Part shown: positions 33,226 through 41,848 of the stretch, in pieces
How positions within the stretch are numbered: position 1 is the first letter of the stretch
Layout of the letters: the number at the start of each line of letters is the position of its first letter
From: Burkholderia gladioli
Lineage (GTDB): Bacteria; Pseudomonadota; Gammaproteobacteria; Burkholderiales; Burkholderiaceae
Direction of reading: 5' to 3'
Length of the DNA: 64,000 bases
Assembly (NCBI RefSeq): GCF_000959725.1
Contig: NZ_CP009323.1
Span: 186,001 to 250,000, forward strand
Notes under the pieces: generated by a model
Databases searched by the model: none
Told to the model about the DNA's origin: nothing
Seen by the model: the letters and a program-made list of their open reading frames with translations, nothing else
Made by a program: the position numbers and the translations under genes

Positions 33226-35367
33226 CTAGCGCCGCCCGAGATAGCTCGACCGGCCCATGCGACGCCCCTGAATGCGCGAAACCCCGCTCGGTGGCGGGGT
33301 TTCGGCGGGGTTGATTTGCTGCGGCACCGGCTGCGTAGGCGCCGGCTCCATAGTTTCGGACGGCACCAACTCGGCCGGCGGATCCGGCACTTCCTCGATC
33401 GGCAATGCGAACGGCAGCGCTTCGAGAATCGGCACTGCCTCGAACAACGACGACTGCGAGATACGGAACTGCTCATCGCTCCAGTGCCGTTCAATCATCA
33501 TGTGCGTTTTCACGCTGCGAGCCGCGTGCAGGGCGTAGACCTCGCAGTCCAGCGCCTCGTTTCGGGCGCCGGCCTTCTTCTGCCAGACCCGCTTCGAACC
33601 GATTCGCCCAGGCACCTTCACCTCGGCCGTGACCTGCGACAGGTAGTCAGAACGCACCCCGACGTACCAATGCATGCGCCCCGGCCCTTCGCCGTCCAGC
33701 TTGAAACGATTCTCGAGAATCAGATCTTTCGCCTTGCTCACGCCCACCATGAACGGGCGCAAGCCATACTTCGCCGCCTTGCTGTTGTTCCGCGTCGAGT
33801 CGACCGACTGCTTCGGGACGCTGAAAACCTCCGCGTTCGCATCGGTGCTGCCCTTGATCGCCATGACGTTCAGGCCGGCCCGCCGCGCGGCTCGCACGTA
33901 CTTGTAGACAGCGTCCGACGTCGAGCCGTCCGACGAATCGATCGACATCGCCCGGATCCGGAGCACACCGCCCGTTTCGTGGCGATACCCGCTCATCAGC
34001 ATCTCGGTCAGCGCGCCCCATACACCACCTTCGAGCGGATTCTCGTCTTGATGCAGCACGTTGCCGCGAATCTCGTCCCATACGACCAGCCAGCTTTCCT
34101 CGCCCCGCCCCCATGCGCGCAGGACGAGCGCGATCCGATCGTGCTGTACATCGACGCCTAGCGTCAGCAGCAGGCCGCCGGCCGGCACCGTGAATGCCGC
34201 ATAGGGCATCGCGCGCTCGGCCAGTTCATCCAACTCGGGCAAGTCGCTCTTGTACTTGTAGGGCCGGCCCTGCGAGTTGTTCACGAACGACCGCATTTTC
34301 GTGTCGTCTCCCGCGAGCAGCGCCTTTTCGGCCGTGAGCCACTTCTTGACCAGTTCCGGCATACGCGAGCCGGGGAACGGCGACACAAGCTCGTTGAGCC
34401 GAAAGCCTGCGACGCCGAAGAATGGTGCTGTCGCAACCCAGCGCCCCTTGCGCACCGCGCGGATCCGCGCAGCGTCATCCCATAACGATCCGCAGTGCGG
34501 ACAGACGTAGCGGGCCGAGTCGGGCCGCGCCCGCCCGAACACTTCATGCAGTTTTTCAGCGTCATCAGTCCAGGTAACGTTCTCCCATGCCAGTTCGTGT
34601 TCTTCGCCGCAATCAGGGCATGGCACGAGGAACACGCGCTGGTCCGACGCGTGATACGCAGCCTGGATCCGCGAGAAGCCATCGACTGTTGGCGTGCCGC
34701 CGAAGATCACCTTGCGCCGGCTGTCCGAATAGCTCTTGGTCCGCTCCTCTAGCAGCGTGATCGAGTCACCCTGCTCGCGCACGTTGGTGTTCGCGTCGTC
34801 GGGCTCCTCCACCGCCACCACGGGGGCCGGCGTCGACTTAACCGCAGTCGGTGAATTGGAGGTAACGAACTTCAAGAACCCACGAGGAAACGTCTTGTGA
34901 TACCACAAGTTGTTTTTGTCTCGCCGAGCCTGAATCGGCAACTTCGATAACAGACGCGGCGTCACTTCCACCATGGGTTTGAATTTCTCGTTGCTGAAAT
35001 CTTTCGCAGCGCCTTCCTTCGGAAACATCACAATCATGGGGCACGGATCAACGTCAATCCGCTTGCCAATGTAGTTGAGCAACACGCCATCGGTCCATGC
35101 GACCTGCGCTGACTTCATGCACACGACCTTCTGCACCTTTGGATCGTCTAGCGCAGCGTGCATGCCGATAACCCACGGCGTGACGTTGGGGTTATAGCGT
35201 CCCGGCTTCGCCGCCGCCTTCGCACTCATCCGGCGGTAATTTGCCGCCCACTCCGTCGTACCAATCTTCTCCGGCGGTCGGAGTAGCGCGGCCAGTCGGC
35301 GGATGACGTCCTTCACCGTCTGAGCCGTATCGAGATAGTTGCTCAAGAAATCCATAAATGTGCTCAT
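33226..35367 (-). CDS. Terminase large subunit (lambda gpA family)
   Basis: 713 residues. N-terminal TTEWAANYRRMSAKAAAKPG and VQKVVCMKSAQVAWT (adenine/Walker A region), VVAVEEPDDANTN (Walker B), FGGTPTVDGFSRIQ and PCPDCGEEHELAWEN with a zinc-type Cys pair. The nuclease part has LTLGVDVQHDR and GKVKVP-type later Asp. Packs DNA and cuts cos. The ATG at 35367 lies 176 bases inside the small-subunit gene; homology to lambda gpA begins near residue 20, so the long overlap is real unless the start is a few codons later. Confidence 0.9.
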   Translation of the reverse strand: MSTFMDFLSNYLDTAQTVKDVIRRLAALLRPPEKIGTTEWAANYRRMSAKAAAKPGRYNPNVTPWVIGMHAALDDPKVQKVVCMKSAQVAWTDGVLLNYIGKRIDVDPCPMIVMFPKEGAAKDFSNEKFKPMVEVTPRLLSKLPIQARRDKNNLWYHKTFPRGFLKFVTSNSPTAVKSTPAPVVAVEEPDDANTNVREQGDSITLLEERTKSYSDSRRKVIFGGTPTVDGFSRIQAAYHASDQRVFLVPCPDCGEEHELAWENVTWTDDAEKLHEVFGRARPDSARYVCPHCGSLWDDAARIRAVRKGRWVATAPFFGVAGFRLNELVSPFPGSRMPELVKKWLTAEKALLAGDDTKMRSFVNNSQGRPYKYKSDLPELDELAERAMPYAAFTVPAGGLLLTLGVDVQHDRIALVLRAWGRGEESWLVVWDEIRGNVLHQDENPLEGGVWGALTEMLMSGYRHETGGVLRIRAMSIDSSDGSTSDAVYKYVRAARRAGLNVMAIKGSTDANAEVFSVPKQSVDSTRNNSKAAKYGLRPFMVGVSKAKDLILENRFKLDGEGPGRMHWYVGVRSDYLSQVTAEVKVPGRIGSKRVWQKKAGARNEALDCEVYALHAARSVKTHMMIERHWSDEQFRISQSSLFEAVPILEALPFALPIEEVPDPPAELVPSETMEPAPTQPVPQQINPAETPPPSGVSRIQGRRMGRSSYLGRR

Positions 35368-35761
35368 TCAGCCATTCGACATCGACGTCTACGCCGTACA
35401 ACGTGCGCAGTTCTTGAACCAAACTGTCCGGGAAGGCCAGCAGTTCGATCTGAAACGCAGTCACCATTTCGCCGTAGGCGCGTTCAAGTTGTTGTGCGTT
35501 GACAAGCTCGCGCTTCTTCTCCGCAAGCGCCAGCAACTTCAGTTCGCGCTCGACGATTTCTGTCTTCGCTCTCTCGGCAACGAGATCGAGGCCACCACCA
35601 CTTCCTCTGCCAGCAGCCATTTCGCGTAGATGCCGGATGTACGCGAGACGCACGTCATCAATCGTCGCGTCCCGGTAATCAAGACCGATCTTGTCGACGA
35701 AGCGCGAAACCGCTGACTGGTCGAGGTCGAGGTGTTCCGCAATCTGTAATTGAGTGGGCAT
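35192..35761 (-). CDS. Terminase small subunit
   Basis: 189 residues from ATG 35761 with AAGGGGGG upstream. An N-terminal helix-turn-helix (IAEHLDLDQSAVSRFVDKIG) for cos binding, a helical middle (ERAKTEIVERELKLLALAEK) and a C-terminal stretch of about 45 residues that is Gly/Pro/Glu-rich and shares its DNA with the TerL N-terminus. Lambda Nu1-like. Confidence 0.85.
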   Translation of the reverse strand: MPTQLQIAEHLDLDQSAVSRFVDKIGLDYRDATIDDVRLAYIRHLREMAAGRGSGGGLDLVAERAKTEIVERELKLLALAEKKRELVNAQQLERAYGEMVTAFQIELLAFPDSLVQELRTLYGVDVDVEWLNEHIYGFLEQLSRYGSDGEGRHPPTGRATPTAGEDWYDGVGGKLPPDECEGGGEAGTL

Positions 35762-35873
35762 GAATATGACCCCCCTTGGAGTTTCACCAGTAGAGAAAAA
35801 GCGCGGGTGCGAGCCCCCGCATGTCCGTCCTGCTGGGGGGTCCCCGCCCACTTTCTGAGCAGGGGTGCCCTGC

Positions 35874-36068
35874 CTAAAACGTAGGCATGCCCCCTGCTGC
35901 CGCCCGCTCGGTCACACCGGCCCCGCCAGCCCGCTCCATCGCCCACGCGATACGATCCACCACATCGCCCAGATCGAAGGTGCGCGCGGTCACGTAGTCC
36001 AGGCGACCGTACTCATCCGATGCCGACCAGAACTCGTCCAGGCCGGCCCCTGTTGATTCGATTCGCAT
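35874..36068 (-). CDS. Small unknown protein upstream of terminase
   Basis: 64 residues from ATG 36068, with GGGGCG upstream. MRIESTGAGLDEFWSASDEYG then DLGDVVDRIAWAMERAGG. No recognised family. First gene after a terminator-like hairpin, so a late promoter may lie close by. Confidence 0.55.
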   Translation of the reverse strand: MRIESTGAGLDEFWSASDEYGRLDYVTARTFDLGDVVDRIAWAMERAGGAGVTERAAAGGMPTF

Positions 36069-36086
36069 TTCGGCGCCCCAATGCAA

Positions 36087-36103
36087 AAAGCCCCGAGGGC
36101 TTT
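36087..36103 (-). terminator. Terminator after the antiterminator-like gene
   Basis: AAAGCCC / GGGCTTT stem with a CGA/TCG loop, followed on the minus strand by TT. Lies about 185 bases after the zinc-motif gene, in a gap without genes (36,104-36,287), where a late promoter and antitermination site would be expected. Confidence 0.65.
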
Positions 36104-36287
36104 CGCACTCAGGGCTTCAGAATTCATTTCGTAGGGACGAACGCCCCCACACGACCTAACGGGCTCCTCGTATCTTTGTTTTGTCCCGAGAGGTTTGCAC
36201 GACTAACGCGCGGTGCCAGCGAATATCCAGTGACGCGGTAAAGGATTCTCGAAGTTTACGCGATCTACTCTTGGAATGATAGATGTT

Positions 36288-37061
36288 TCATTCTCGCAAC
36301 TGTCGGCGCATCGTGTCAGATACCGAGCCGTCGACCGCATCAAGCAATCCCAGCATGTCGTGGAACCTCCACGACCAGTTTCGTCTGTACTCCTTCAGTG
36401 TCACGCCAAGCGCTTGTGCACGAGCCGCATCATCGATCGGTCGTTTGCCGGTCCCACCGCAATCGGAACAAATGTGCCGCCCCTTGACGCTCGCTGCCGG
36501 TGCCATCATTACTCGCCCCATGCCGCCGCATACGCTACAACCTTCGTGCTCCCTGAACACCAGCGGCCCGTTACGTCCATGAAAGAACGGAATGCGCTCC
36601 TCCGCAACACATATCTTTCCGCGTCCCGCGCAAACGAGACACCGTACTGTCGCGGCCGGTTGATCCGGCACTCTCCGAAACACCCCACGACCGTCGCATG
36701 TCATGCATTGATCGTTGACCCACTCGTCGATCAGTCGTAGAGCGAATCGCTCAATCACGTCCACCTGCACACGCTCGACGACGCCACCTGCACGTTGCTC
36801 GCGGCGCTCATCGCGCTTCAATCCAGAAAACTTACCTCGCTTGAAGCGCCCCGACGTTCGCATCATCTGCGCCAACAGCAGCGTCGCACGTCGAATCGTT
36901 TCGGGCTTCGCCTGCTGCGCGGCCTTGATCCGAACCAGCATTCGACCGAGATCGTTCGCAAATGCGAGTGCGCCCAAAGTAACTTTAGGATCGGCAATAG
37001 GCTCGGTGAATTGACCACGCACACTCATTGCGATACCTGCCCGCTCCTTCAAATCAATCAT
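36288..37061 (-). CDS. Zinc-motif antiterminator-like protein (Q-like), tentative
   Basis: 257 residues from ATG 37061, with AGGAG seven bases upstream. Four DnaJ-type CxxCxGxG motifs from residue 119 on (CMTCDGRG, CLVCAGRG, CSVCGGMG, CSDCGGTG) are spread over ~110 residues, followed by an HTH-like end (AQALGVTLKEYRRNWSWRFHD). Lambdoid late antiterminators of this region often carry zinc motifs. The position between primase and late genes, and five terminators downstream, support a late-gene activator role. A palindrome copy (36,976-36,986) is inside. Confidence 0.6.
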   Translation of the reverse strand: MIDLKERAGIAMSVRGQFTEPIADPKVTLGALAFANDLGRMLVRIKAAQQAKPETIRRATLLLAQMMRTSGRFKRGKFSGLKRDERREQRAGGVVERVQVDVIERFALRLIDEWVNDQCMTCDGRGVFRRVPDQPAATVRCLVCAGRGKICVAEERIPFFHGRNGPLVFREHEGCSVCGGMGRVMMAPAASVKGRHICSDCGGTGKRPIDDAARAQALGVTLKEYRRNWSWRFHDMLGLLDAVDGSVSDTMRRQLRE

Positions 37062-37075
37062 TCCACTCTCCTACT

Positions 37076-37218
37076 CGTCCTAATGTCTCAATGTCCCAAA
37101 GGAAAAGGCTTGCAGGGGTGCGCGCTTGCGACATGCGACATGCGCCGCTCACGTCGCGCATGTCGCGCCCCTGCACCCGCGCCCGAGACCGCGCCTTGGG
37201 ACGTTGGGACATGGGACG
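37076..37218. other. Candidate replication origin: inverted 8-bp repeat array around a GC palindrome
   Basis: Left arm: CGTCCTAA, TGTCTCAA, TGTCCCAA in tandem (37,076-37,099). Right arm, inverted: TTGGGACG, TTGGGACA, TGGGACG (37,196-37,218). Between them is a large GC dyad (CAGGGGTGCGCGC...GCGACATGCG against CGCATGTCGCGCCCCTG). It lies in the 220-bp gap directly after the primase-helicase gene. Iteron-like repeats flanking a hairpin next to a Rep/primase gene suggest a phage origin. A single TTGGGACA also occurs at 40,971, before the CII-like gene. Confidence 0.55.
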
Positions 37219-37281
37219 TCCACAGCGCGCCAAGACGGGGCAAGTGGCGCGCTTACCGTGCAGGCAAAGCGCGCCACGCGA

Positions 37282-39789
37282 CTACAGCGGACTGTCGTCA
37301 TCACCCGCTGCGACCAGCTCGCGCTCCGCTTGCGGCTCTTGCTCTTCCTTCACGTAGTACCAACCGCGCGATCCGGTCGACTCGCGCTTGCGCACCCATC
37401 CGAGCGACTTCAATGCCTTGCCGATGCGGCGCTGCTCCGCGAGCGTCCACTTCGACGTATCGAGCTTCAGAATGTCCGCGAGGATCTCTTCCATCGTCGT
37501 GCGCGACACGAACTCCAGCGCCTTGGCGATCTTGTCCTCGTACACGTCGCCCTCGTAGCGCTCGGCTTGCTCGATCTCGAACAGCGGGCGCTCATGCTCT
37601 TCCACGTGCCAAACGACGCCCGAGCGATACAGATGCACGGCTTCCGCCCAGAGCTGTTCACGAACGGCCACAATGCCGTCGATGTCGACCAGACCGCCGA
37701 CGCGCAGCGGCCAGTAACGCCGGTTGCCCGACTCGTCCTTCAGGTACGTGTCAAAGTTGACCGAGCCGGCGAACACGCATTGACGCGGAACGTCGGTCGC
37801 CCGCTTGCCGTAGAAGTTGCGGAACCGATCGACGGCCGTCGCGAAGAAGCTCTTCACCGCCGACGAGTCGGCCTTGTTCAACGAGTCCAGCTCGGCCAGC
37901 TCGATCACCCACTTCCCGGCCAGCACCGCGTACGTGTCTTTGTTGCCGATCTGGATCGGCGTATCGGTAAACCACGGAGCGCCTGCCAGCACCTTCAGTG
38001 CCGTTGACTTGCGATGCCCCTGCTTGCCTTCGAGGATCAAGACGTTGTCGACCTTGCAGCCCGGCTCCATCACGCGCGCGACGGCCGCGATCATCCACTT
38101 CATGAACGCGAGCCGCACATACTCGCTGTCGGCCACGCGCAGATACGTCGACGGCATTGATCGCACGCGCGGCACGCCGTCCCATTTCAGCCGTTCGAGG
38201 TATTCGCGGACGTCATGGAAGTGGGTCGTGTCCGCTACCAACAGGACCGCGTTCATCACGATATCGGTGCGCGTGTCGAGGCCATACCGTTGAGATAGCC
38301 AGAGAACCGTGCGCTGGTCGTCCATGTCGGTCCACTCGCCCGTGACGCCTTGCGGAAACGGGGGCGCTTTGCGCTTCATCACGCGACCACCGAAGTCGTC
38401 CTGCTCGATCACGCCCTGCCACGCCTTGTGGTTCGACAGGATCAAATGGACGTTCCCGAGCGTCGGCAGCAGCCGGCCCTTGTCCGATCGCGTCAGATCC
38501 TGCTCCCACGTGTGTGCGCCGTTCTCTGCCTCGCGGCCATCCCATTTCGGCTGTTTCGCGGCAGCGGACGTCGCGGCGAGTTTCGCCCGTGTGGCGTCCG
38601 CGGTCGACACTGCAGCCATCGCCGGCCGGATCTCTTCGTTCGCTGGCGCGATGACGCGCAAGATTGCCGACTGCACCTGCGCCTGGACAGGGTTGATACC
38701 CTCTTCGACGTGCAGGTCATTGAAGTCGGTCAGCTTGCGCTCGCCGCGATTGGCGAATACCGGATACACGACGCTGACGTCGGCGACCGTCGCTGCCGCC
38801 TCGTACGCACGCTTCAGGCCCGTGTTCTCGAAGCGCTTGCGGCGCAACGGCATCACGTCGTTCCCGTAGCTCGCCTCGACATACGGCACGCCATTGTCGT
38901 CACGACGGCGCGACACGGCGACCATGTACCACGTGCTCTTCGCCTCGATCCGCACGGGATCGGCACCGAACACCAGTTCACCCCGGAAAGCAAACTCGTC
39001 GGCGAGCCAGTCGCGCATGCGCTGCTCGATCTTCCAGTCGTCGTCGGCGCAGACCAGCACATGCACGTCCGGATACGTCGCACGCAGGTAACGCACAGCC
39101 GGGAGAATGCCGCCTGCGTCGAAGCAGACATTGACCGCGAACGCCTCGCCGATCGCCATGCGGATCGAGCGCGCGGTCGCGTAGCCTTCGGCGACCAGCA
39201 TGATCTGGTCGTCTGCGCCGACCTCGCCGAGCAGATACGACGCGCCCTTCTTTTCCATGCCTTTGTTGAAGCGTTTCGCGCCGTCCGGGGTGATCTTCTG
39301 CAGGCCGACGAGCCGAGCATCGTTGCCGTACTGATACATCGGCACGAACATCGTGCCGTCCGCGTCGAAACGCACGCCTTCGGCCGTGATGCGTTTGCGG
39401 TCAAGATAGGCGGACTTGCCATCCTCTGCCGCACGGTTCCACTGATCATGCGCGCGGTTCGCGGCGAGCTTCGCCTGACGCGCATCACGCTCTGCCTGCT
39501 CACGGTCGGCGGCTTCCTGCCGGCGTCGGGTCTCAGCGAGCACGTCCTCACTCATCGGCGCACCGCTCCACTCGAATCGCTCGGTGCCCGGATCGTCGCC
39601 CGAGAAATGACCGAACGTACCGCCGTAGCCGATTACCGCCCCCTTGCTGATGATCTCTCGAAGCTGATACCAGTATTTCTTGCGCGGCCCATACCGGTGA
39701 TGCTTACCGTCCGCGACGGGATGGCCGGCAGGCAGGTCGGGATGACCCGCCGCACGCAATTGCTGAATAATCTGGTCCAGTGTCGCCAT
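37282..39789 (-). CDS. Primase-helicase, TOPRIM plus VapE-type ATPase
   Basis: 835 residues from ATG 39789 (MATLDQIIQQLRAAGHPDLP). The N-terminal half is primase-like, with a TOPRIM-type region (LVAEGYATARSIRMAIG and VHVLVCADDDWK). The C-terminal half is a virulence-associated E (VapE)/superfamily 3-like ATPase: Walker A GKQGHRKS near residue 588, Walker B WVIELAELDSL, and ESGNRRYWPL. Ends with a winged-helix-like segment. Initiates phage DNA replication. The stop codon is followed directly by the candidate origin, and a palindrome copy lies 19 bp before the start. Confidence 0.9.
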   Translation of the reverse strand: MATLDQIIQQLRAAGHPDLPAGHPVADGKHHRYGPRKKYWYQLREIISKGAVIGYGGTFGHFSGDDPGTERFEWSGAPMSEDVLAETRRRQEAADREQAERDARQAKLAANRAHDQWNRAAEDGKSAYLDRKRITAEGVRFDADGTMFVPMYQYGNDARLVGLQKITPDGAKRFNKGMEKKGASYLLGEVGADDQIMLVAEGYATARSIRMAIGEAFAVNVCFDAGGILPAVRYLRATYPDVHVLVCADDDWKIEQRMRDWLADEFAFRGELVFGADPVRIEAKSTWYMVAVSRRRDDNGVPYVEASYGNDVMPLRRKRFENTGLKRAYEAAATVADVSVVYPVFANRGERKLTDFNDLHVEEGINPVQAQVQSAILRVIAPANEEIRPAMAAVSTADATRAKLAATSAAAKQPKWDGREAENGAHTWEQDLTRSDKGRLLPTLGNVHLILSNHKAWQGVIEQDDFGGRVMKRKAPPFPQGVTGEWTDMDDQRTVLWLSQRYGLDTRTDIVMNAVLLVADTTHFHDVREYLERLKWDGVPRVRSMPSTYLRVADSEYVRLAFMKWMIAAVARVMEPGCKVDNVLILEGKQGHRKSTALKVLAGAPWFTDTPIQIGNKDTYAVLAGKWVIELAELDSLNKADSSAVKSFFATAVDRFRNFYGKRATDVPRQCVFAGSVNFDTYLKDESGNRRYWPLRVGGLVDIDGIVAVREQLWAEAVHLYRSGVVWHVEEHERPLFEIEQAERYEGDVYEDKIAKALEFVSRTTMEEILADILKLDTSKWTLAEQRRIGKALKSLGWVRKRESTGSRGWYYVKEEQEPQAERELVAAGDDDSPL

Positions 39790-39863
39790 ACGATAATTCC
39801 CTCGTTCAAAGTTACTTTGGCCGCATGTCGCGGCCAGATCACAATTCGTTGAGCAATGCCCCG

Positions 39864-40031
39864 TTAGCCCGCGCGTCGGGCCGCATCGAGCTCGTCGAGG
39901 CGACGGTCGCGTGCGACCTTGTGAGAGAAGCTGCGCCACGCTGCCCGGCCGGCGGCATAGCACTGCCGTCCACTCGGCGAGCGGCTGTACTGCGATGCGC
40001 CGCGACGCAACGCGCTACTGGTTCCGTTCAC
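39864..40031 (-). CDS. Possible small basic protein
   Basis: A 55-residue frame from GTG 40031 (VNGTSSALRRGASQYSRS, ending LDELDAARRAG), with GGAG twelve bases upstream. It fills the gap between the 127-residue protein and the primase and its codon use is like the neighbours. Not recognised. Confidence 0.4.
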   Translation of the reverse strand: MNGTSSALRRGASQYSRSPSGRQCYAAGRAAWRSFSHKVARDRRLDELDAARRAG

Positions 40032-40049
40032 GTCCACATGTGTCTCCGG

Positions 40050-40433
40050 TTATTTGCCGCGCAGTCGACGCCATTCCGCCGACATGAGATCGTCGAACGC
40101 GGCAAGGTCCGGCGCGCAGAGACGATCGTTAAGCTGGTCGCGGAACGCGTGACGTTCCGCCTTCGTCGCGAGCGCTGCGCATGCACGCGCCGCTCGCTCG
40201 ACGAATAAATGCACGCATCCCGCTTCCTTCGCTTCCGCAAGAATCGGAGCGAGGCGATCGGGGAACGTGGCGATCAGTTCGGATAGCAAGCACCCCACTT
40301 CGGCGGGGGCATACTCGAATCGGGATGCAAGCGCCGTGACGGCGCAGGCCAAATGCTGCTCGTGCGAGCAGCAGAGGTCGATCTGTTCACGATGAGGCCG
40401 ACAGCACCTCATGCCGGGCTTAAACCGCGCCAT
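40050..40433 (-). CDS. Unknown early protein
   Basis: 127 residues. MARFKPGMRCCRPHREQIDL with several Cys/His in the first 30 residues (CC, H, CCSHEQH), possibly binding zinc, followed by helices (VGCLLSELIATFPDRLAPIL). Overlaps the CII-like gene end by 14 bases. Lies in the early leftward operon between regulator and primase, so a replication-accessory role is possible. Confidence 0.65.
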   Translation of the reverse strand: MARFKPGMRCCRPHREQIDLCCSHEQHLACAVTALASRFEYAPAEVGCLLSELIATFPDRLAPILAEAKEAGCVHLFVERAARACAALATKAERHAFRDQLNDRLCAPDLAAFDDLMSAEWRRLRGK

Positions 40434-40962
40434 GACGACGACGGCGACGTGCGGCGAGGTTTCGAGCTGCGTGGATCAAGCGCTGAAACAGACGCTGCCC
40501 CTTCCGGCCAGTTGCGATGATCTTCTCCGCGTCGTTGTCGTCGATACGACGGTCGACAAGGGCGCGCGTGACATCGTCGGCAACGAGCCCGACATGCGCC
40601 TGCAGGCTCAGGGCAGTCGACACCAGCCGCATAGCACTGCCATCGCCCGCGTCGTCCGCTCCCTGTTCGTCGACTGCCTCAGCGACCAGACCGAACCGCC
40701 CATTCAACGCGTGCAAGGCGTCGAGTGCATGCGCGCTCGCCTCGGCTTTTTCCTGCATCCACTCGACCAGCAGCTCGAACATCTCCATCGAAAGCCGGCT
40801 GTCGCCGACGCCACGCAGTCGAAGGCGCAGCGACTCGGGCGTGATGTTCTTTCCGCGTCGATTCGTGAGGTGGTTCGCGGCGTCAGCGACGCCACCCGGC
40901 GTATTGCGCACGGACGTGTAGAGCACGTCCAGCCATTCCGTGCTGTCGTATCGGCAGGTCAT
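40420..40962 (-). CDS. CII-like transcription regulator (phage CP76/CII family)
   Basis: 180 residues. TEWLDVLYTSVRNTPGGVADA then ANHLTNRRGKNITPESLRLR and LSMEMFELLVEWMQE is the standard pattern of the phage regulatory CII family found after Cro-like genes in Burkholderia phages. Expected to promote lysogeny or early transcription. Ends in a basic tail (AARRRRRHGAV). A lone TTGGGACA lies just upstream of its start. Confidence 0.85.
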   Translation of the reverse strand: MTCRYDSTEWLDVLYTSVRNTPGGVADAANHLTNRRGKNITPESLRLRLRGVGDSRLSMEMFELLVEWMQEKAEASAHALDALHALNGRFGLVAEAVDEQGADDAGDGSAMRLVSTALSLQAHVGLVADDVTRALVDRRIDDNDAEKIIATGRKGQRLFQRLIHAARNLAARRRRRHGAV

Positions 40963-40987
40963 ATTTGATGTTGGGACAGGTAGGTTT

Positions 40988-41221
40988 TCATGCTGTCGTG
41001 CCCGGAACAGACGTCATACGATGCGAACTGGCGATGTCCGGCATAAACAGGTCAGGCCGCTCGACCTTCACCGCAGCAGGGATGCCTCGCACGAGCCAAT
41101 TGCAGACGCGCTGAGTACCGCCATGGCTTTTCTCGTATCCAAGGAGTTCCGCGACCCTGGCCGGGCCACCCAAACGCTCGATTGCCTGTCGGTCCGCGTT
41201 GATGTGAGCAGATTTGTCCAT
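40988..41221 (-). CDS. Cro-like repressor
   Basis: 77 residues, start ATG 41221. AIERLGGPARVAELLGYEK with GGTQRVCNWLVRGIPAAVK is a YdaS/Cro-type helix-turn-helix. It diverges from the CI-like gene across the operator region, giving the standard lambda-like switch. First gene of the leftward lytic operon. Confidence 0.85.
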   Translation of the reverse strand: MDKSAHINADRQAIERLGGPARVAELLGYEKSHGGTQRVCNWLVRGIPAAVKVERPDLFMPDIASSHRMTSVPGTTA

Positions 41222-41230
41222 AAGGCGACA

Positions 41231-41271
41231 TTAAACACTATGTTTATATCAAATGCAAACGCAGCGTTTAA
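41231..41271. promoter_or_regulatory. Operators O1 and O2 in the cro-cI interval
   Basis: O1 TTAAACACTATGTTTAT (41,231-41,247) and O2 GCAAACGCAGCGTTTAA (41,255-41,271) are 17-bp dyads with half-site AAAC(A/G) and a three-base centre; centres are 24 bp apart. A partial third site (GGCGTTTAC) starts at 41,278. They lie between the divergent regulator genes and match O4 and O5 downstream. Confidence 0.8.
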
Positions 41272-41296
41272 CAACAAGGCGTTTACATCGCAGACC

Positions 41297-41848
41297 ATGT
41301 GGCCCATGCGAGCCATTCACGAAACGGCCCAGCGTCTCTACGCGGCCGCTAAACAACTCCGGGACGTCGAAGGCCCGGCCAACGTCGCGCGTCTACTGAA
41401 CGAGTCGCCTCAATTGCTGAACAATTGGGAGCGACGTGGCATGTCGGCGGCTGGTGCGTTGAAAGCCGCGTCCGCGCTTGGCTGCAGGGCGGAATGGCTT
41501 CGGACTGGCGAAGGAGAAATGGTTGACGCAGGCGGACTGAAAGAAAGTTTACGCGGCGGTAAGACTTCAAAAGATCAGACGGATCAACAGAAATCGAAGC
41601 CGCTGCCGGCGCCGACCCCCGCGATACAAGAACGAGCAAAAGCGTTTGTCGCCGCTTTCACCGAAGCCACGACGAATAACCAGGTCTCGCCCGAACTCAT
41701 GACGGCACTGGAAGGCATGCTTGCAGCAGGGACATCCAACGCGACTGCGGCGGCGTTTGCAAAACGCTCACGTAGCGCAATACGCGCTGCGATGATGCCC
41801 GAGGGCCAGCCACACAATGAAGTACAAAAACGGGGATCGACGCGCTAA
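41297..41848 (+). CDS. CI-like repressor without peptidase domain
   Basis: About 183 residues from ATG 41297 or 41306. The N-terminal helix-turn-helix (VEGPANVARLLNESPQLLNN with WERRGMSAAGALKAASALG) is followed by a linker rich in Lys/Gln/Pro and a C-terminal helical region (AIQERAKAFVAAF). I see no LexA/S24 Ser-Lys pair, so RecA-driven self-cleavage is not expected. It probably binds the AAACAnnnTGTTT operators on both sides of the gene. Longer upstream starts would run through the operators and are unlikely. Confidence 0.75.
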   Translation: MWPMRAIHETAQRLYAAAKQLRDVEGPANVARLLNESPQLLNNWERRGMSAAGALKAASALGCRAEWLRTGEGEMVDAGGLKESLRGGKTSKDQTDQQKSKPLPAPTPAIQERAKAFVAAFTEATTNNQVSPELMTALEGMLAAGTSNATAAAFAKRSRSAIRAAMMPEGQPHNEVQKRGSTR

